From contig CAYWJH010000069.1 in NCBI GenBank assembly GCA_964458555.1, forward strand, positions 1-17,318: a DNA stretch of 17,318 bases, given 5' to 3'. The stretch's first letter is position 1; the number at the start of each line of letters is the position of its first letter. Shown here one piece after another: positions 12,200-17,318 of this stretch. The notes beneath the pieces are model-generated. The model ran no database searches. It saw nothing but the letters and a program-made list of their open reading frames with translations, and was not told the origin of the DNA. Position numbers and translations under genes: made by a program. Source of the stretch: SLST01 sp964458555 (GTDB taxonomy: Bacteria; Spirochaetota; Spirochaetia; DSM-27196; SLST01).

Positions 12200-14509
12200 A
12201 TGTCTACCCACACCGCCGGATCGACGGAAGGCTCGAACGAGGGCCCGATCGGCCCCACCACCTGTTTTGGCGACCTTCCCGAACGGGTCCGATCGCTCCT
12301 TCAATCGTGCGGTGTCGATTCCGACACGCTCGCCGCGGTCGTCGCGATCGACATGCTGCCGAACGGGACCTTCGGCCGCTGCTGGATCGCAGTAGGGCCG
12401 GACGCCCTCCTCGTCGTGAGCGAGGAGGAGGTTCTCTCGCGCACCGCCTTCGACGCGGTCGACACGGCGCAGAGCCGCGACTTCGTCGGAAACGGCCTGC
12501 TCGAGGTCCGTACCAGGGACGGGCGCAGACTCGAGCTCGCACGCTACTCGCGCACGCACACGGACGCGGTGCAGGAGCTCGTACGCGCGCTGAACCGGAA
12601 GCTCGGCAAGTCGGAATCCGAAATCGAGCAGGGCGAGCAGCAGGCGACGAAGGTCGCCGGGACGCAGCACGAGGGTGGTACCTACCGGTGCCCGGTGTGC
12701 GGCTACCCGCTCGACCACGAGGGCGACGTCTGCCCGCGGTGCGCGAAGAAGCGCACCTTCGTGCGGCGCATCGTGAAGTACGTGAAGCCGTACCTGCCCA
12801 TGGTGATCGGCGGCTCGCTCCTGTCGGTCTTCGTCACCGTCGCGAACCTCGCGCCGGGCGAGCTCGTGCGGCAACTCGTCGACGGCGCGATTCTTGCCGA
12901 AGGGTTGACCGACGCGGAGCGGACCGGCACGCTCATCCAGATCGTCGCGATCTTCTTCGGCCTCATTGTCATGCGCGCGGTCACGCAGTTTCTGCGCATC
13001 AAGCTAATGGGCACGCTCGGGACGAACATCGTGCGCGCGCTGCGTATCGACACCTACCGCGCGCTCCAGCGGCTCGCGCTCAGCTACTACGACCGCGAGC
13101 TCACCGGACGCATCATGTCGCGGGTGCTCGGCGACACGCAGATGGTGCAGGGCTTCGTCGTCAACTCGCTGCAGGTCGCGCTCATCAACGTGCTCATGAT
13201 CGTCGGGATCGGGGTTCGCCTCTTCACCGCCGAGCCGATGCTCGCGCTCATCGCGCTCGGCCCGGTTCCCGTCGTGCTCTTCATCAGCCGCTACTTCTCC
13301 AAGCGCTTCCGGGGCGTCTTCCGCGCCGTACGACGGAAGTACTCGTCGCTCTCCGGCGCGGTTGCGGAGAGCGTGACCGGCGTGCGCGTCGTGAAGTCGT
13401 TCGCGCAGGAAGACCAGGAGTTCCAGGAATTCGACGAGAAGAACAGGGAGTTCTACGAGGCGTCGATCTCCGCGGTCAACACGCGGGCGCGCTTCCAGCC
13501 GGCGGTGCTGTTCAGCATGACGCTCGGCACGATCGTCGTCTGGTTCGTCGGCGGACGCTTCGTGATCAGCGGCGCGCTGACGCTGGGACTGCTCATCCAG
13601 TTCATCACCTACATGAACCAGTTCTACCCGCCCATCCAGATGCTCCTCCAGCTCACCGAGGTCTACCAGCAGAGCGCGACCGCCGCCGAGCGTGTCTTCA
13701 GCATCATGAACAAGCCCTCGGAACTCTCGGACCACGACGAATCCGTCGACCTCGAGAATCCGCAGGGGAAGATCGAGGTGAACAACATCTCCTTCGCCTA
13801 CCAGGCGGGCGAGCGCACGCTGAAGAACGTGAGTCTCACGGTTGAACCGGGGCAGATGATCGGGATCGTCGGGCAGACAGGGTCGGGCAAGACCACGCTC
13901 GTGTCGCTGATCTGTCGCTTCTACGACCCCACGCAGGGATCGATCTCGATCGACGGGGTCGACCTGCGGGATATCAGGACGCAGTCGCTTCGAAGTAACA
14001 TCGGCATGGTCCTCCAGGATACCTTCCTGTTCGCGCGAACGATCAAGGAGAACATCGCCTACGGTACGCCGGGGGTCACCGACGGTCAGATCATCGAGGC
14101 GGCGAAGGCCGCGAACGCGCACGACTTCATCATGAACCTGCCCGACGCGTACGACAACCAGGTGGGCGAGCGCGGCGTTACGCTCTCAGGCGGTGAGAAG
14201 CAGCGCATCTCGATCGCACGCGCGATCCTGAAGGACCCTGCGATTCTCATCCTCGACGAGGCAACGAGCGCCGTCGACTCGGCGACCGAGGCGTCGATCC
14301 AGGAAGCAATGGACCGCCTCGTGAAGGGGCGCACGACGATCGCGATAGCACATCGGCTCTCGACTCTCCGGAACGCGGACAAGCTGATCGTGATCGACAA
14401 GGGCGAGATCATCGAGGAAGGCAGCCACGAACAACTCATGAAGCTCGGCGGCAACTACGCCGACCTCGTCCAGAAGCAGGCGAACTTCGCCCGGGAGATG
14501 ATCGGATAG
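12200..14509 (+). CDS. ABC exporter half-transporter (fused permease-ATPase) with N-terminal extra domain and zinc ribbon
   Basis: The 769-residue protein is a type IV ABC exporter half-transporter. Residues 1-150 form an uncommon N-terminal domain rich in short strands (GRCWIAVGPDALLVVSEEEV and LLEVRTRDGRRLELARY), perhaps PH-like. A zinc-ribbon motif follows, CPVC (164-167) and CPRC (178-181). The membrane domain spans about 195-480, with several hydrophobic helices. The ATPase domain has Walker A GQTGSGKTT (558-566), signature LSGGEKQR (662-669), Walker B ILILDEAT (D686, E687) and a switch His in AIAHRLS. All catalytic residues are intact, and a dimer is expected in the inner membrane. The next gene, a DUF1854 protein, starts one base after the stop. 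I recall this pairing from proteobacteria, where homologues are annotated as cyanophycin metabolism-associated, but no cyanophycin gene is visible here. The transported substrate is unknown. Confidence 0.92.
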   Translation: MSTHTAGSTEGSNEGPIGPTTCFGDLPERVRSLLQSCGVDSDTLAAVVAIDMLPNGTFGRCWIAVGPDALLVVSEEEVLSRTAFDAVDTAQSRDFVGNGLLEVRTRDGRRLELARYSRTHTDAVQELVRALNRKLGKSESEIEQGEQQATKVAGTQHEGGTYRCPVCGYPLDHEGDVCPRCAKKRTFVRRIVKYVKPYLPMVIGGSLLSVFVTVANLAPGELVRQLVDGAILAEGLTDAERTGTLIQIVAIFFGLIVMRAVTQFLRIKLMGTLGTNIVRALRIDTYRALQRLALSYYDRELTGRIMSRVLGDTQMVQGFVVNSLQVALINVLMIVGIGVRLFTAEPMLALIALGPVPVVLFISRYFSKRFRGVFRAVRRKYSSLSGAVAESVTGVRVVKSFAQEDQEFQEFDEKNREFYEASISAVNTRARFQPAVLFSMTLGTIVVWFVGGRFVISGALTLGLLIQFITYMNQFYPPIQMLLQLTEVYQQSATAAERVFSIMNKPSELSDHDESVDLENPQGKIEVNNISFAYQAGERTLKNVSLTVEPGQMIGIVGQTGSGKTTLVSLICRFYDPTQGSISIDGVDLRDIRTQSLRSNIGMVLQDTFLFARTIKENIAYGTPGVTDGQIIEAAKAANAHDFIMNLPDAYDNQVGERGVTLSGGEKQRISIARAILKDPAILILDEATSAVDSATEASIQEAMDRLVKGRTTIAIAHRLSTLRNADKLIVIDKGEIIEEGSHEQLMKLGGNYADLVQKQANFAREMIG

Positions 14510-14510
14510 T

Positions 14511-15005
14511 ATGGCAAACCAGGAGATGAATCTTCTCACGGTCGACGACGTTCGGCTGCGGCGCAACGACACCGGCGACACGATCGCGACGATCGGCGGG
14601 ACCGATCACGTGGTCGGCCAGATTCAGAGCGTCTTCCCCATCAGTAACCGGCACCACTTCGCGCTCCTGCGCGACGAGCACGGCGAGGAGATCGGCATCG
14701 TCGAGCAGGCGCACGAGCTCGACGGCGAGTCGAAGCGGATCCTCCGGGAGGAGCTCGAGCGCTCGTACTTCCTGCCCCGAATCACCGACATCCGCGATGT
14801 CGACGAGAAACACGGGGTGTTCGCTATGGACGTCGTGACCGATCGCGGCGAGCGCGTCTTCGAGGTACGCAACCCGCGGCAGAACATCCGCTCGGTCGGC
14901 GGCGGGCGCTACATCATCAAGGACGTGGACGGAAACCGCTACGATATTCCGAAGCTGCGCAACCTGGGACCGAAGTCCCAAAACCTGATGACGGAGTTCG
15001 TGTAG
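14511..15005 (+). CDS. DUF1854 family protein
   Basis: The 164-residue protein matches the DUF1854 pattern as I remember it: VRLRRNDTGDTIATI near the start, HFALLRDEHGEEIGIVEQAHELD centrally, then a stretch with ELERSYFLPRITDI and YDIPKLRNLG at the C-terminus. It has no signal peptide or membrane segment, so it is probably cytoplasmic. Its ATG follows the exporter stop codon after one base without a close Shine-Dalgarno sequence, so translation is probably coupled to the exporter and the two proteins may work together. No enzymatic motif is apparent. DUF1854 proteins are reported next to this type of exporter and in some cyanophycin gene clusters; the biochemical role is unknown. The gene ends 15 bases from the convergent sulfatase gene. 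Confidence 0.85.
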   Translation: MANQEMNLLTVDDVRLRRNDTGDTIATIGGTDHVVGQIQSVFPISNRHHFALLRDEHGEEIGIVEQAHELDGESKRILREELERSYFLPRITDIRDVDEKHGVFAMDVVTDRGERVFEVRNPRQNIRSVGGGRYIIKDVDGNRYDIPKLRNLGPKSQNLMTEFV

Positions 15006-15023
15006 CGAGCGACGCGCGAGCTA
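15003..15023. terminator. possible shared hairpin between convergent genes
   Basis: The short convergent junction has an imperfect inverted repeat whose ends are the two TAG stop codons (TAGC at 15003-15006, GCTA at 15020-15023), with GCG/CGC pairing inside. It has a mismatch and no run of T, so it would be at best a weak bidirectional terminator. Confidence 0.2.
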
Positions 15024-16547
15024 CCCGTCGGCCGCAGACGCGTCCGGCGCATCGGTGTACCCCGGGATCTCGGCGGACCGCCCGTCGACGTAGCCGTCCT
15101 GAATCAACAAACCCGCGTCGGGATTGATGGGCATCTCCTTCTTCGGGAAGGGCTTCCAGTCGTCGCCTTCGATCCCGTCGGTCTCGCCGCCTGAACGAAG
15201 ATGCGCGAACACACGCCCCTTCATCATCGCGGTCGGCTCGGCGGAGAACGGAGCGCGGAAGCGGTCGCGCGTCTCATCGGGGTCGCGCACGCGGTCGAAG
15301 AGGAGCTCGCGCTGGTCGGGGGCGCTGTAGACGTACTTCCACTCGCGCGTGACCGCCATGTGAAGCGCGGTCGCGCCGGTCATGAGCTGCGAGTAGACCG
15401 TGTCGCGAGCGGTCGTCCCGGCGGCGACCTCCTGGAGCGGGACTCCGTCGAGCGGGTGCGAGGTGAGATCGGCCCCGGAGGCGGCGAGGAACGTGGGTGC
15501 GAGGTCGACGAGGCTCGTGGGCGTATCGACGCGCAGCCCGCCCTCGAATACGCCCGGCTGGCGGGCGATCATGGGGACGCGCGCGGCGGTGTCGTGCATG
15601 CTGCGCTTGCCGAAACAGTTGTAGTCGCCCAGGTGCTCGCCGTGGTCGGCGGTGAACACGACGAGCGTGTTCTCCAACTGGCCTGTCTCCTCGAGCGAAG
15701 CGAGCATGCGGCCGACCTGGTAGTCGATGAACGAGACGGTCGCGTAGTAGTAGGCCTTCATGCAGCGCAGGAAGTTCAGATCGATGCCCTGATCGCGGTA
15801 CTTGTACCGGTTCTGGAAGCGGTTGATCCACACGAGCAGGCTCTCCCAGTCGGCGGGTACCTTCGGCAGCGGCATCTGCGGCGCGCGGTAGAGCTTGTGC
15901 CAGGGAGACGGCGGCGCGAAGGGCGGATGGGGGTCGATGAAGCTCGCGAAGAGGTACCACGGCTGGTCCTCCGCGCGGCGACCGCCGCCGGCGTCACGGT
16001 TCGCGATGAACTCCACCGAACGGTCACCGACCCATTGCGTGGGGTGATGGCTCGCCGGAAGCTGAGACGGCTGCGGGACGTAATACATCTCGCCGCGCAC
16101 ACCGTGCGGCTCGAGCATGGTCGTCATGCCCTCGTCGACGAGCCAGCGCACGTACTCGTCCTCGTCCGCGCGCTTGCCGCCCTCCTCCTGGCGCTCGCGC
16201 GTCTGAAAGCCGCGCAGCGCGTTCGCGTCCGGGGTGAAGTGACACTTTCCGATTCCGTGCGTACGGTAGCCGGCGCTTGTGAGCGCCTCCATGAAGGTCT
16301 GTCTGCCGTCGGTGGGCATCGTCGAGTTCTCGTAGCAACCGGTGTTCATCGGGTACTGGCCGTGGATCATCGAGCAGCGCGCGGAGATGCAGACCGGAGA
16401 CGCCGAGAAGGCGTTCACGAACGAGACGCCCTCGCGCGCGAGGCGATCGAACGCGGGCGTCCGGATCACGGGGTTGCCCAACGCCGCGACCGTGTCGTGG
16501 CGAAGCTGGTCGCAGAAGACGTGGAGGATGTTGGGTCGATTGGCCAT
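15021..16547 (-). CDS. Cys-type sulfatase (formylglycine-dependent), choline sulfatase/arylsulfatase-like
   Basis: The 508-residue protein has a canonical sulfatase signature: C53-I-S-A-R57 in SPVCISARCSMIHGQYP, where the Cys would be converted to formylglycine. The metal site starts with FCDQLRHD (D13; Gln replaces the frequent second Asp, as I recall from choline sulfatases). Further landmarks are GIGKCHF, SFIDPHPPFAPP, FTADHGEHLGDY and GKRSMHDTAARVPMI. The reaction is hydrolysis of a sulfate ester, and activity needs a maturation enzyme not present in this window. No signal peptide is evident, suggesting a cytoplasmic enzyme acting on imported small molecules. The ATG at 16547 has AAGGAG seven bases upstream, overlapping the TAA of the dehydrogenase gene before it. 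The substrate is likely a sulfated sugar or small sulfate ester and cannot be fixed further. Confidence 0.9.
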   Translation of the reverse strand: MANRPNILHVFCDQLRHDTVAALGNPVIRTPAFDRLAREGVSFVNAFSASPVCISARCSMIHGQYPMNTGCYENSTMPTDGRQTFMEALTSAGYRTHGIGKCHFTPDANALRGFQTRERQEEGGKRADEDEYVRWLVDEGMTTMLEPHGVRGEMYYVPQPSQLPASHHPTQWVGDRSVEFIANRDAGGGRRAEDQPWYLFASFIDPHPPFAPPSPWHKLYRAPQMPLPKVPADWESLLVWINRFQNRYKYRDQGIDLNFLRCMKAYYYATVSFIDYQVGRMLASLEETGQLENTLVVFTADHGEHLGDYNCFGKRSMHDTAARVPMIARQPGVFEGGLRVDTPTSLVDLAPTFLAASGADLTSHPLDGVPLQEVAAGTTARDTVYSQLMTGATALHMAVTREWKYVYSAPDQRELLFDRVRDPDETRDRFRAPFSAEPTAMMKGRVFAHLRSGGETDGIEGDDWKPFPKKEMPINPDAGLLIQDGYVDGRSAEIPGYTDAPDASAADG

Positions 16548-16557
16548 GAAGCGCTCC

Positions 16558-17318
16558 TTATATGTGTATCGTGATGCCGCCGCTCACGCCCAGGTCGGTG
16601 CCGGTGACGCTTCGGCCCGAATCGGCTGCCAGGTAGATCACGCCCTCGGCGACGTCCTCCACGGTGGTGAACTCGCCGAGCGGGTTGTGCGGCGCGTGTG
16701 CCGCGATCCATTCGGCGTCGTCCTCGGGCACGTTGCGCAGCCGGCGCTCCTGCTCGGTGAGCACCCACCCGACCGAGATCCAGTTGACCCGGATCCGGTC
16801 CCGCGCGAGGAGCATCGCAAGCTTGCGCGTCATCGTGTAGAGCGCGCCCTTGCTGATCCCGTAGACGAACTGCCGCTCCCCGACGCCGAAGGGGTGCGTC
16901 GAGCCGATGTTCGTGATCGACCCGCCGCCGCGCGCGCGCATGTGCGGGAGCGCGGCCTGCGAGCAGAAGTACGCGGCGCGAGCGTTCAGATCGAACACGC
17001 GATCCCACTCCTCCACCGTCGTCTCTTCGAAGGTGATCACCGGGAAGACGCCGGCGTTGTTGACGAGGATGTCGAGCCCGCCGAACTCGTCGGCCGCCCG
17101 GTCGACGAGAGGCCGGCACTGAGTCGCGTCGGCCAGATCGGCCTCGTGGAAGACCGCGCGTCCGCCGGCGTCGGTGATCATCCGCGCCACGACCCGCCCG
17201 CGTTCGGCGCGCCGTCCGCTCACCACGACCGCCGCCCCCTCCCGCGCGAGCGCGGCGGCGATGCCCTCGCCGATGCCGCTCGTCGAACCGGTCACCACGG
17301 CGACTTTACCGTCAAGCC
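16558..17318 (-). CDS. short-chain dehydrogenase/reductase, start beyond the right edge
   Basis: The visible part, about 253 codons, is nearly the whole protein. The frame stays open to the edge and reads LDGKVAVVTGSTSGIG, so the true start is outside the window and the GTG at 17298 is internal. Classical SDR features are the cofactor loop TGSTSGIG, NNAG, the catalytic Ser in NIGST, and YGISK with catalytic Tyr and Lys. A C-terminal VTGTDLGVSGGI is typical of the family. The Arg pair after VSGRRAER suggests NADP(H) preference, though weakly. It is the upstream partner of the sulfatase in one operon and probably oxidises or reduces the sugar released by that enzyme. The substrate is unknown. 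Confidence 0.9.
   Translation of the reverse strand, partial: LDGKVAVVTGSTSGIGEGIAAALAREGAAVVVSGRRAERGRVVARMITDAGGRAVFHEADLADATQCRPLVDRAADEFGGLDILVNNAGVFPVITFEETTVEEWDRVFDLNARAAYFCSQAALPHMRARGGGSITNIGSTHPFGVGERQFVYGISKGALYTMTRKLAMLLARDRIRVNWISVGWVLTEQERRLRNVPEDDAEWIAAHAPHNPLGEFTTVEDVAEGVIYLAADSGRSVTGTDLGVSGGITIHI

Noticed and set aside
12088..12261. N-terminal extension of the AraC gene to the start of its open frame
   Set aside because: It would cover the well-supported promoter and start of the divergent exporter gene, and the added residues show no domain-like pattern.
12028..13845. 605-codon plus-strand open frame in another phase of the exporter gene
   Set aside because: It overlaps the exporter in a different frame with Arg/Ala/His-rich sequence; the exporter frame has all ABC motifs.

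Overview
This is a high-GC bacterial window, apparently Gram-negative: the left-edge gene encodes a predicted exported protein with a probable beta-barrel end. No rRNA, tRNA or other phylogenetic marker is present. Spirochaetota or a sulfatase-rich environmental lineage is only a weak guess. Codon choice is G/C-rich throughout, so long open frames on the wrong strand are common and were discarded as shadows. No intergenic stretch exceeds about 175 bases, and no CRISPR array, insertion sequence or RNA gene was seen.

Layout from left to right. (1) 1-1217, minus strand: an exported DUF4892-like/beta-barrel protein, cut by the window edge and interrupted by an in-frame TAG at codon 39. (2) 1388-2084, plus: VapBC-type toxin-antitoxin pair TA1. 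(3) 2158-3546, minus: a CoA-acylating aldehyde dehydrogenase with its own promoter candidate. (4) 3690-4321, minus: TA2. (5) 4405-10391, minus: a tightly packed six-gene operon. In transcription order it holds a sulfotransferase, two TIM-barrel sugar isomerase/epimerases, a sulfatase-fold hydrolase and two Gfo/Idh/MocA dehydrogenases. Four of the five junctions overlap by 1 or 4 bases; the last has a 9-base gap in which the stop codon forms part of the next ribosome binding site. (6) 10484-11120, minus: TA3. (7) 11152-12087, minus: an AraC-family regulator. (8) 12200-15005, plus: a divergent two-gene operon encoding an ABC exporter with an N-terminal domain and zinc ribbon, and a DUF1854 protein. 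(9) 15021 to the right edge, minus: a canonical Cys-type sulfatase preceded by a short-chain dehydrogenase that runs off the window.

The central operon looks like a pathway for a sulfated or phosphorylated sugar, polyol or cyclitol. The hydrolase would release the sugar, the dehydrogenases oxidise it, and the isomerases rearrange the keto-product. The nearby acylating aldehyde dehydrogenase could pass an aldehyde product to CoA. The AraC protein, with a sugar-sensing type cupin domain, is the obvious local regulator candidate. The sulfatase/short-chain dehydrogenase pair at the right edge fits the same theme. The substrate is not determined by the sequence.

The most notable structural observation is promoter layout. 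The three antitoxin genes, and less clearly the AraC and sulfotransferase genes, lack a Shine-Dalgarno sequence and have a -10-like hexamer exactly six bases before the start codon. This is the layout of leaderless mRNAs. Operon-internal genes instead have clear AGGAG-type ribosome binding sites. The three VapBC pairs sit at the seams between metabolic units.
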